NCBI RefSeq assembly: GCF_014873495.1 | Contig: NZ_JADBGF010000001.1 | Coordinates: forward strand, 9,424,001 to 9,488,000 | Direction of reading: 5' to 3' | DNA: 64,000 bases | Origin: Streptomyces stelliscabiei | GTDB taxonomy: Bacteria; Actinomycetota; Actinomycetes; Streptomycetales; Streptomycetaceae | Shown: piece after piece, positions 24,030 to 30,920 of the stretch | Layout of the letters: each line of letters opens with the position of its first letter | Numbering within the stretch: position 1 is the first letter of the stretch | Translations under genes and position numbers: made by a program | Notes under the pieces: generated by a model | Seen by the model: the letters and a program-made list of their open reading frames with translations, nothing else | Told to the model about the DNA's origin: nothing | The model's database searches: none

Positions 24030-25145
24030 TCAGCCGCAGAACGTGGACTCCAGCGTGCTGTTCACCGTCGCGTACACCGGGCCGTTGTTGGACGTGTTGG
24101 CGAACGAGGTCACACTGCGCTTGCCGCTCTTGGAGGTGAACGCCCAGGTGTAGTAGCCCTGCACGGTTCCCGTGTGCCCGTACACCGAGACCCCGCACGA
24201 CAGATCACGCCGACGCAGCCCCAGCCCGTACGCCTGGGTGCTGTTGACCGGTGTCCACTTCAGCATCTGCTTCAGCTGCGCGGCCGAGGTGAGCTTGCCC
24301 TGCACCAGCGCGGACATGAACTTGTTCAGGTCCTTGGCACTGGACACCAGGGCGCCCGCGCTCTGCGCCCAGGACGTGGTCTGCTGGGTCGAGTCGATCT
24401 TCCGGCCGGTGGAGTCGGCGGTCATGTAGCCGCGGGAGTACTTGCCGGGGATCGTGTTCTTCGGGTGGACGTAGAAGGTGTCGGCCAGCTTCAGCGGCTT
24501 GATGATCCGGTCCTGGTAGGCCGTCGCCACCGGCTTCTTGGTGATCTTCTCGACGAGCATGCCCGCGACCACGAAGTTGGCGTTCGAGTACGCGTAGGCC
24601 GCGCCGGGCTTGTTGGTACGCGGCTCGGCGAGCGACATGTCCATCAGCTGGCGGTAGGTGAACACCTTGTTGCGGACCTTCTCGAAGCCCGCCACGCTGG
24701 GGGAGAAGAGGGTGTTGGCGTAGTCGTACAGCCCGCTGCGGTGGCTGAGCACATGGCGCACGGTGATCTTCTTGTCGGGCAGCAGCCCCGGCAGGTAGGT
24801 GTCGACCGAGGAGTCGAGCTTGACCTTTCCCTCGTCGACCAGCTGCAGCAGGACCACCGCCGTGAACGTCTTGGTGACGCTGCCCACGCGGATGCGGTCC
24901 CCGGTTCCGAGGGCCCGCTTGGTGCTCCGGTCCGCGACACCTTCCGCCAGGTGGTGCACCGTGCCGTTGTCGTCGATCCTCGCGAACGCGCCCGGCGCCC
25001 CCTGCGACAGCGCCGTGCGCAGCAGTTTTCGCAGCCCCGCCGTGTCGGGCCCGGCCTGGGGGGCCGCGTGGGCGGGGACCGCCACGAGGGACAGGACGAT
25101 CGCGCCGAGCGTCGCCACACCCGTGCCCACCGTTCTCGAAACCAT
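24030..25145 (-). CDS. R61-like D-alanyl-D-alanine carboxypeptidase (class C beta-lactamase fold)
   Basis: This 371-residue secreted protein has a signal peptide ending near AHA-A (residue 28). The serine-hydrolase motifs are present: S89-V-T-K92, YSN in AYAYSNANF, and the HTG triad replacing KTG in VYGHTGTVQG. The text around MSHRSGLYDYANTLF and LVDEGKVKLDSSVDTYLPGLLP is close to the Streptomyces R61 DD-peptidase, an extracellular enzyme that trims peptidoglycan D-Ala-D-Ala. ATG 25145 follows CAGGAGACGAATCAG. Two cysteines near the C-terminus (SCG and TFCG) may form a disulfide. The open frame extending to 25337 is not used. Confidence 0.92.
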   Translation of the reverse strand: MVSRTVGTGVATLGAIVLSLVAVPAHAAPQAGPDTAGLRKLLRTALSQGAPGAFARIDDNGTVHHLAEGVADRSTKRALGTGDRIRVGSVTKTFTAVVLLQLVDEGKVKLDSSVDTYLPGLLPDKKITVRHVLSHRSGLYDYANTLFSPSVAGFEKVRNKVFTYRQLMDMSLAEPRTNKPGAAYAYSNANFVVAGMLVEKITKKPVATAYQDRIIKPLKLADTFYVHPKNTIPGKYSRGYMTADSTGRKIDSTQQTTSWAQSAGALVSSAKDLNKFMSALVQGKLTSAAQLKQMLKWTPVNSTQAYGLGLRRRDLSCGVSVYGHTGTVQGYYTWAFTSKSGKRSVTSFANTSNNGPVYATVNSTLESTFCG

Positions 25146-25275
25146 CTGATTCGTCTCCTGTTGCTCTCCGTCATCGACAGGGTGCATTGGAGTCCAGCGA
25201 TCACGGAGAGTCAAGTAGCCGGAGGCGGGGGTGAGTTGAGCGACTCGAAAGAGGGACAGCCGCGGCGGGTCGGTT

Positions 25276-26595
25276 TCAGCCGCCGAAGAGCTGGGTCCAG
25301 TACGTGCCGGCCGCGCCGCCGCCGACGAATCCGACACCGATATGGGTGAAGCCGGGTTTGAGGATGTTCGCGCGGTGCCCGGGGCTGTTCATCCAGCCGG
25401 TCACGACCTCGGCGGCGGAGCGCTGGCCGCACGCGATGTTCTCCCCGACGGACCGGTGGGTGGATCCGGCCGCCGCCGCGCGGTGCCACGGCTCGCCCCC
25501 GTCCGGCGAGGTGTGCGCGTAGAACGCCCGCGCCACCATGTCGGCGCTGTGGGCCTGGGCGGCGTGCGTGAGGAGGGGGTCGGGGGAGAGCGGGGGGAGA
25601 CCGGCGCCGGCCCGTTCGGCGTTGGTGAGGGTGATGACGTCCGCGGCCGTCCGGCGCAGGCCCGCGGGGGAGAAGGGCTCGGCCCACAGCGCCGTCCAGT
25701 ACACCGTCCCCGACCGGGGGTCGGTGGCCCGGCCGAGGCCGGTCTCGGTGCAGGCGCGTTCGCGGAGGATCTGCCCGGCTCGCCGGTCGGAGCGGCAGTG
25801 GTCCACGAACTCGGCGGGGGTACGGGGACCGGAGACCAGGTGTTCGCCGATGGCCAGATAGGTGTATCCGGTGGCGGTGAGGCGTTGGTGGAGAAAGACA
25901 CCGTCCTCGCCCTCGGAGGTCAGTCGGCCCTGTGCGGCCATCGAGGTGGCGTGCGCCCGGGCCGCGGCCGTGAGCCGGGAGTCCAGCACCACGGGTGGGG
26001 AACCCGCGGCGGTCCGGACGGAGTTGACCAGGTCGAGGAAGCCGTCCGTGTGGGGGTCCGGCGGAGCCGTTCGCGCGGTGCGCGGGGACGGGGGTCCGGA
26101 CGGCGCGGCGGGTGCCTCCTCGACCACGTCCACCCCGAAGTCCCTCGCGACCCCCGCCAGTCCGTCGGCGTAGCCCTGGCCCAGGGCCCGCAGCTTCCAG
26201 TCCGCACCCCTGCGGTACAGCTCCGCCAGGAGGAGTACGGTCTCGTGCCGGGGCCGGGGCGGGGTGAAGCGGGCGATCGCGCGGCCGGCGGCCCCGGTGA
26301 CGAGCAGGGTCGGGGCGGGCAGGTGGCCCAACGGCGTGTCGGGGGCGGCCGGGCTGATCGCGACGGTGAGGCGGGTCGCGCCGGGACGCAGGGCGCCCGG
26401 GTCCACCGTCAGCGTCTGGCCGGTCAGCCGGGCGCCCGGTGCCGCCGGCTGGTTGTAGAAGACGAGGTCGGCGTCGCCGCGGACCTTGCCGGTGTCGTCG
26501 GTGACGAGGGCGGACACGTCGAAGGGGCCCGGCACCCTGATCGTCAGGGTGCCGCTCGGCAGGGGGAGATTGCCCCCGGGGACCAGCTCGCTCAT
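25276..26595 (-). CDS. TerD-CAP-CAP fusion protein
   Basis: This 439-residue protein has an unusual domain order. Residues ~1-160 are TerD-like (GKVRGDADLVFYNQ, a diverged middle, LLLAELYRRGADWKLRALGQGYADGLAGVARDFGVDV). A Pro-rich linker (~160-182) follows. Residues ~183-305 are a degenerate CAP/SCP domain (FLDLVNSVRTAAG, GEHLVSGPRTPAEFVDH), and ~315-439 a more typical CAP domain with ADMVARAFYAHTSP, GENIA and NSPGHRANILKPGF. CAP domains are normally secreted, while TerD proteins are cytoplasmic; no signal peptide is visible. Start ATG 26595. A weak GGACGG precedes it. Confidence 0.8.
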   Translation of the reverse strand: MSELVPGGNLPLPSGTLTIRVPGPFDVSALVTDDTGKVRGDADLVFYNQPAAPGARLTGQTLTVDPGALRPGATRLTVAISPAAPDTPLGHLPAPTLLVTGAAGRAIARFTPPRPRHETVLLLAELYRRGADWKLRALGQGYADGLAGVARDFGVDVVEEAPAAPSGPPSPRTARTAPPDPHTDGFLDLVNSVRTAAGSPPVVLDSRLTAAARAHATSMAAQGRLTSEGEDGVFLHQRLTATGYTYLAIGEHLVSGPRTPAEFVDHCRSDRRAGQILRERACTETGLGRATDPRSGTVYWTALWAEPFSPAGLRRTAADVITLTNAERAGAGLPPLSPDPLLTHAAQAHSADMVARAFYAHTSPDGGEPWHRAAAAGSTHRSVGENIACGQRSAAEVVTGWMNSPGHRANILKPGFTHIGVGFVGGGAAGTYWTQLFGG

Positions 26596-26635
26596 CGGTG
26601 CCGTCCGTCGCAGTGACCGTCAGCCCGACAACGTC

Positions 26636-26953
26636 TCACCCCCGCAGGGCGGTTCCCGTGCCCTCCTGTCCTTCGCCGGCCGGCGCGTCCTGGCGGCCGG
26701 AGCGCATCGTCCGCAGGGCGAGCAGGAGGACGCCGATGTCGTCCAGGTACACCGGGTCCGGTACGAGGTCGGTCGGCAGGACGAGATAGAGGACGGCGCC
26801 CCAGAAGACCCACTTGGGGCCGGTGGGGAGCCCGGCCCGGTTCAGTTCGCGCCGGGTGCGCACCAGCCTCAGCAGCAGCCAGACGGCCACGCCGAGGACG
26901 GCGGCCGCGACCAGGGCGATCGCGGCGATCACACCCCATGTCCAGGAATCCAT
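26636..26953 (-). CDS. small DUF1232 (YkvA-type) membrane protein
   Basis: This 105-residue protein has an N-terminal transmembrane helix (residues ~7-30) and a second hydrophobic segment that carries the DUF1232 pattern W...YLVLPTDLVPDPVYLDDIGVL. The C-terminal tail is polar and Gly/Gln-rich. DUF1232 proteins are of unknown function. It lies 40 bases upstream of the TerD-CAP gene on the same strand. Start ATG 26953 with GAGGGG 8 bases before it. Confidence 0.82.
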   Translation of the reverse strand: MDSWTWGVIAAIALVAAAVLGVAVWLLLRLVRTRRELNRAGLPTGPKWVFWGAVLYLVLPTDLVPDPVYLDDIGVLLLALRTMRSGRQDAPAGEGQEGTGTALRG

Positions 26954-27058
26954 CGGTCCGCCCCTCAGTCGGGCCGGGCGGTGCGCCCGGCCTGTGCCTG
27001 CCCATCGTCTTCCCCCGCAGGGCGCCCGGTATCGCGGCGCGCGGGGAGCGGGGCGGGG

Positions 27059-27442
27059 TCAGTTCGAGGCGCGGGCGAGGTTGTGGTCCACGAGGGCCTG
27101 GCTGACGGCCCGGATGGAGCGGGCCATGTGGTTCAGCTGCATGACCTCGGCGGCGTACATCTTGATGGTGTGCTCGATGACCGACTCGGACATGCCGAGG
27201 CTGGGCAGCTCGGAGCGGGCGGTCTGCAGGGCGGTACGGGCCACCCGGATCTCGTGCTGGACCTGGATCTGGGCGTGGCGTGCGAGCAGTACGGGGTGCC
27301 GCATCATCGCCGGGTAGCTGCCGTACCGGGCCGGCACCAGCTCGCGCAGCCACTTGGCCGCGGACCTCTCCCAGTCGTAACTGCCGGGTGTCTTGACCTG
27401 ACACGGCCAGTCCGTGCGGAGGGGCGAGGTGGTCAGGGCCAT
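27059..27442 (-). CDS. conserved small helical protein of unknown function
   Basis: This 127-residue protein is predicted to be almost wholly helical after residue ~45 (HPVLLARHAQIQVQHEIRVA, SVIEHTIKMYAAEVMQLNHM), with no hydrophobic segment and no known motif. The N-terminal part contains an odd Pro/Trp/Tyr-rich stretch (DWPCQVKTPGSYDWERSAAKW). It looks like a soluble, possibly dimeric or coiled-coil regulatory protein; I do not recognise the family. ATG 27442 is preceded by GGAG with an 8-base spacer; GTG 27451 is a possible alternative. The promoter region upstream is unusually AT-rich (27620-27670). Confidence 0.75.
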   Translation of the reverse strand: MALTTSPLRTDWPCQVKTPGSYDWERSAAKWLRELVPARYGSYPAMMRHPVLLARHAQIQVQHEIRVARTALQTARSELPSLGMSESVIEHTIKMYAAEVMQLNHMARSIRAVSQALVDHNLARASN

Positions 27443-27582
27443 GTTCAACACTCCGGTCTTGCATCGACGCCATGGGGTTGCAGCGGGTGGTGGAGTCTGG
27501 GCGGCCCCGGCATAGGGGATGGCCGGGGCCGCCTCACCCGGGGCGCCGTGGCGGGTAGGAGCGGACGGACCCGGGTGGACGA

Positions 27583-27609
27583 CGTGACCCGGCGTCCCAC
27601 CGGGTCACG
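27583..27609 (-). promoter_or_regulatory. hairpin in the leader of the small helical protein gene
   Basis: A 10-bp perfect inverted repeat (27583-27592 with 27600-27609, arm CGTGACCCGG) encloses a 7-nt loop. It lies between the AT-rich promoter region and the start codon of the gene at 27442, about 140 bases upstream. It could be an operator or an mRNA structure. Confidence 0.5.
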
Positions 27610-27619
27610 ATCCGGGGAG

Positions 27620-27670
27620 CAGTATTTATATATACCCCCGAGTATGCAAGGGCATGGAAAAATTCATGCA
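27620..27670 (-). promoter_or_regulatory. AT-rich promoter region of the small helical protein gene
   Basis: This 50-bp stretch is strikingly AT-rich for this genome and contains ATTTATATATA, a string of five C, and GCATG...CATGC arms around GAAAAATT. Read on the minus strand, TTGCAT (27649-27644) and AATACT (27626-27621) are spaced by 17 bases, which fits a sigma-70-type promoter. Together with the hairpin, this is the only clear regulatory feature in the 294-base gap between the RpiR gene and the small helical protein gene. Confidence 0.45.
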
Positions 27671-27736
27671 GGGGGTGGGGTGAAGAATCCCCTGCGCCCC
27701 GGCCCGGTGCGGCCCGGCCCGGCGGGCGGGGCGGGA

Positions 27737-28660
27737 TCAGTCCCGGAGGAAGAAGTGGTGCTGCTCCGAGACCTGCTCGTACGCCTCCAGCCGGGCCTGG
27801 GTGCGCTCGGGGTCGGCGTCCGTCATGGCCTGGAGCAGGGCGGAGGACATCATCACGGGGGCGGCGTAGGAGTCGAAGACCAGGCGTGAGCCGGTGCCGA
27901 TGGCGAAGACGGCGTCGGCCTCGTCCGCGAGCGGGCCGAGCGCCAGGTCGGTGACCAGGGCCACCCTCAGACCGGCGCCGTGGGCGACGCGCAGCGCGGT
28001 CAGCGTCTCCTGCGCGTGCCGGGGCATGGAGAACGCCAGCACCCAGGTGCCGCCCGCCTCCCGGGACTGCAGCAGGGCGTCGTAGGCGACCGTGCCGCCC
28101 TTCGTCACCAGCCGGACGTCGGGGTGGATACGGCGGGCGGCGTACGCGAAGTACTCGGCGAGCGCACCGGAGATCCTGAGCCCGAGGACGGTCAGCGGAG
28201 CCGAGCGGGACAGGGCGCGGCCGACCTGGATCACCTGGTCGGGGTCGGCGAAGTCGCGCCGCAGGTTCTCCAGGTTCTCGATCTCGGCGTCCACGGCGGC
28301 CTGCAGCTCGTTGCTGCGGTCCGCGGCGACGACGCCCGGGGCGCTGCCGAGAGTGGCGAGCGCGATGGCCTGGAGGCGCTCGCGCAGCGCGGGGTAGCCG
28401 CTGAATCCGACGGCAGCGGCGAACCGGGTCACCGAGGGCTGGCTCACGCCTACCCGTTCCGCCAGATCCGTGATCGACAGGAACGCGGCCTCGGTGATGT
28501 GCTCGATCAGGTACTGGGCGATCCGCCGCTGTCCTGGGGAGAGCCGGGGGCCGTCGAACAGTTCCCTGAGCCGGGACGTGGGCGACTGCTCGGTCTCCGG
28601 GGCGGTCCGCCCGGACGTGATCGCTGATGCCTGCGCACGTGCCTGCTGCGGCGATGGCAC
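27737..28660 (-). CDS. RpiR-family (MurR/RpiR) transcriptional regulator
   Basis: This 307-residue protein has an N-terminal RpiR helix-turn-helix (about residues 45-105, TDLAERVGVSQPSVTRFAAAVGFSGYPALRERLQ) and a C-terminal SIS sugar-phosphate-binding domain (about 150-280, GLRISGALAEYFAYAARRIHPD). Start GTG 28660 is set by a strong AAGGAGG a few bases upstream; the longer frame to 28690 has no such site. RpiR-type proteins sense phosphorylated sugars and usually control nearby catabolic genes. No sugar gene adjoins it directly, so its target may be distant. The nearest downstream gene is the small helical protein. Confidence 0.9.
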   Translation of the reverse strand: MPSPQQARAQASAITSGRTAPETEQSPTSRLRELFDGPRLSPGQRRIAQYLIEHITEAAFLSITDLAERVGVSQPSVTRFAAAVGFSGYPALRERLQAIALATLGSAPGVVAADRSNELQAAVDAEIENLENLRRDFADPDQVIQVGRALSRSAPLTVLGLRISGALAEYFAYAARRIHPDVRLVTKGGTVAYDALLQSREAGGTWVLAFSMPRHAQETLTALRVAHGAGLRVALVTDLALGPLADEADAVFAIGTGSRLVFDSYAAPVMMSSALLQAMTDADPERTQARLEAYEQVSEQHHFFLRD

Positions 28661-28816
28661 GCGCGCGCCTCCTTCGTCTGCCACGAGCACTCAACATAGC
28701 CCACGGCCCGCCAGCCCCCGGCGCCTCGCGCGCGACCTGCGAGAACCTCGTTTGGGGCACACCATGGGGGTACTCGGGGTACCCGCATCCTGTCGCCCAC
28801 ACGAGGGAGAAGGCTC

Positions 28817-29206
28817 GTGACCCTGCCCAGCCTGCCGGTGTCCCAGGTCGAGGTCGTGCTCTGCGACTGCTCGGCCGACGACGCCGAACGCGTCTTCGCC
28901 TGTCTGCGCACCCATTTCGAGACGGACCGGCGCGCCGACGATCCGCCGCACGAGACCGGCACCGGCCGGCCGACGATGTGGACCGGCATGTACGACACCG
29001 CCGCCGCGGTCGCCTCCGGTGCGGGCGCACCCCCCGAGCCGCCGTCCGCACCCGTCACGGTCGAGGTGCAGGGCAGTCCGCCCGCCGTACGGCTGCTGCG
29101 CGAGGCGCTGGAGGAGGCGTACAGCGTCCGCCAGGTCGGTGTGGACGCCGGGGACCAGGAAGTGCAACTGCAACTGCGGGTCGAGGGGCGGGAGGGGCGC
29201 GGCTGA
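28817..29206 (+). CDS. hypothetical protein in a DUF1206 pair
   Basis: This 129-residue protein has no recognised family. It has a short alpha/beta N-terminal part (VEVVLCDCSADDAERVFACLR), a central Ala/Pro/Gly-rich linker, and a C-terminal alpha/beta part (VTVEVQGSPPAVRLLREALEE). The shape suggests a divided small regulatory fold. It starts at GTG 28817 after GGGAGAAGG. Its stop overlaps the next start by one base (TGATG), so it is coupled to the DUF1206 membrane protein. Confidence 0.7.
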   Translation: MTLPSLPVSQVEVVLCDCSADDAERVFACLRTHFETDRRADDPPHETGTGRPTMWTGMYDTAAAVASGAGAPPEPPSAPVTVEVQGSPPAVRLLREALEEAYSVRQVGVDAGDQEVQLQLRVEGREGRG

Positions 29207-30024
29207 TGACCACTCTGGGGGTGGGGCGCGGGCGTGCCGCGCGAGGTTCGGTGACGGAGGGCGCGGCGCGTGCGGGGCTGACCGCACGCGGCGTCATCTA
29301 TCTGCTCGTCGGGGCACTGGCCCTGCAGATCGCCTTCGGCGGAAGCTCGGAACAGGCCGACAGACAGGGCGCGTTGGAGGAGATCGCCGAGAAACCACTG
29401 GGTTCCGTGCTGCTGTGGGCCCTGGGCATCGGCCTGGTGGGCATGGCGCTGTGGCGGCTGTCGGAGGCCGTGTTCGGCGCGGCGGGGCCGGACGGCCGCA
29501 AGGTGACCAAGCGGCTGGCGTCCGCCGCGCGCTTCGTCTTCTACGCCTTCGTCGCCTACTCGGTGCTGACCTTCGCCGCCGGTGAGGGCAGCGGGGGCGG
29601 TTCCAGCGACCAGCAGTCCCGCGACGTGACGGCGCGGGCCCTCGAACTGCCCGGCGGCCAGTGGCTGGTGGGCGCGGCGGGGGTCGGGGTGATCGCCGCC
29701 GGTGTGTGGATCGGCGTCCGGGCCGTGATGCGTTCGTACCACAAGCATCTGCGGCTCGGGGAGATGTCCCGGCGGATCCGTCGGCTCGTCGACGTGACCG
29801 GCGTGGGCGGCGGGGTGGCGCGCGGCCTGGTGTTCGCCACGGCGGGTGGCTTCGCGGTGCGCGCCGCGATCCAGTACGAACCGGACGAGGCCAAGGGCCT
29901 CGACGACACCATCCGCTCCTTCGCCGAGACCCCCGCCGGCCCGGTGCTCCTCGCCTGTGTCGCGGCCGGGCTCGTGCTGTTCGGGATCTTCTCCTTCGCC
30001 ATGGCGCGCTGGCGCAAGGTGTGA
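29206..30024 (+). CDS. DUF1206-family membrane protein
   Basis: This 272-residue integral membrane protein has three repeats of a two-helix unit, the DUF1206 layout. Each unit begins with a Gly/Ala-rich helix followed by a short loop and a second helix: ARGVIYLLVGALALQIAF, FVFYAFVAYSVLTFAAG, and ARGLVFATAGGFAVRAAI. DUF1206 proteins occur widely in actinomycetes and have no known function. Start ATG 29206 overlaps the stop of the upstream hypothetical gene (TGATG), with GGAGG about 15 bases before it. Confidence 0.88.
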   Translation: MTTLGVGRGRAARGSVTEGAARAGLTARGVIYLLVGALALQIAFGGSSEQADRQGALEEIAEKPLGSVLLWALGIGLVGMALWRLSEAVFGAAGPDGRKVTKRLASAARFVFYAFVAYSVLTFAAGEGSGGGSSDQQSRDVTARALELPGGQWLVGAAGVGVIAAGVWIGVRAVMRSYHKHLRLGEMSRRIRRLVDVTGVGGGVARGLVFATAGGFAVRAAIQYEPDEAKGLDDTIRSFAETPAGPVLLACVAAGLVLFGIFSFAMARWRKV

Positions 30025-30167
30025 GCGAGCCGGGCCCGGACAGGAGGGCTCACGAGTCGCTGCGACCGGGGCGGTCTGCGTCGGCCGGATTCGCTCGTGC
30101 GACTGAAACGGCGAGGCAGGTGCTTGGTGGTCGAGGAACGGCGCCATGCAGGAAAGGGAACATCGAC

Positions 30168-30188
30168 ATGAACAGGGAGGGTGCGTGA
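30168..30188 (+). other. possible leader micro-ORF overlapping the next start
   Basis: ATG AAC AGG GAG GGT GCG TGA encodes a six-residue peptide. Its TGA overlaps the GTG start of the DUF6328-like gene (30185), forming GTGA. A GGAAAGGG lies 9 bases before the ATG. The arrangement could couple translation of the small membrane protein to a short leader, although chance is possible. Confidence 0.35.
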
Positions 30189-30676
30189 CCGAGGTGAGAG
30201 GCGAGCGGGGCCGAGGGCGTGACGAGACCGAGGACGAGCGGGCCGACCGCCGCTGGAGCGAACTCATCCAGGAGGTGAGGGTCGCCCAGACCGGTGTGCA
30301 GATCCTGTTCGGCTTCCTGCTCACCGTCGTGTTCACTCCGCGCTACGACGAGCTGGCGCAGACCGAGAAGACGATCTACATCGTGACCGTCGTCCTCGGC
30401 GCCGCCGCCACCGGCGCCCTCATCGGGCCCGTCTCCTTCCACCGGATCGTCGCCGGACGCCGTATCAAGCCCGCCGCCGTGCGGTGGGCCGCACGGCTGA
30501 CCGTCGTCGGCCTGGTCCTGCTGCTCGCCACGATGACGGCCGCGCTGCTGCTGATCCTGCGCGTGGCCACGCACGACGAGTTCGTGCCCTGGCTGGTGGG
30601 CTGCGTGCTCCTCTGGTACCTGCTGTGCTGGTTCGTGCTGCCGACCTGGATACGCCGCCGCCACGCCGACGACTGA
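30185..30676 (+). CDS. DUF6328-like small membrane protein
   Basis: This 163-residue protein has a charged N-terminal region, then the signature RRWSELIQEVRVAQTGVQIL, followed by about four transmembrane helices (FGFLLTVVF; VTVVLGAAATGALIG; VVGLVLLLATMTAALLLI; WLVGCVLLWYLLCWFV). This order and signature match the DUF6328 family of unknown function. The start GTG 30185 follows GGGAGG; an upstream open frame from 30146 has no separate site. It stands between the DUF1206 gene and an exported amidohydrolase. Confidence 0.82.
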   Translation: MTEVRGERGRGRDETEDERADRRWSELIQEVRVAQTGVQILFGFLLTVVFTPRYDELAQTEKTIYIVTVVLGAAATGALIGPVSFHRIVAGRRIKPAAVRWAARLTVVGLVLLLATMTAALLLILRVATHDEFVPWLVGCVLLWYLLCWFVLPTWIRRRHADD

Positions 30677-30760
30677 CCACCGCGCCGTTGCGCCGCCGCC
30701 CGATCCCGGCATCGCCGCCGCCGCCGTCGCCGCCGACCGGGCCCGGGTCGTCGTGGCGCC

Positions 30761-30820
30761 GACGACCGGCCTCGGGCGCCGTCGTTCCGGTGACGACCGG
30801 GCCCGGGCGCCGTCGTGCCG
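30761..30820. repeat. imperfect 31-bp tandem repeat
   Basis: The 29-base unit at 30761-30789 recurs at 30792-30820 with three mismatches, giving a period of 31. A partial copy begins near 30732 (GCCGACCGGGCCCGGG). Units carry GACGACCGG and GCGCCGTCGT. The repeat occupies the 244-base gap between the DUF6328-like gene and the amidohydrolase gene, which also holds the 12-bp palindrome CACCCGCGGGTG further on. It may include a terminator. Confidence 0.6.
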
Positions 30821-30920
30821 ACGTGTGCCACCGGCCGCCGTCACACCCGCGGGTGACATCCCCGATGGCGTGAATGGCGGTGTTGCCGGTGGGCCGTGAG
30901 GTGCGCGAGCGTGCGGTGTC

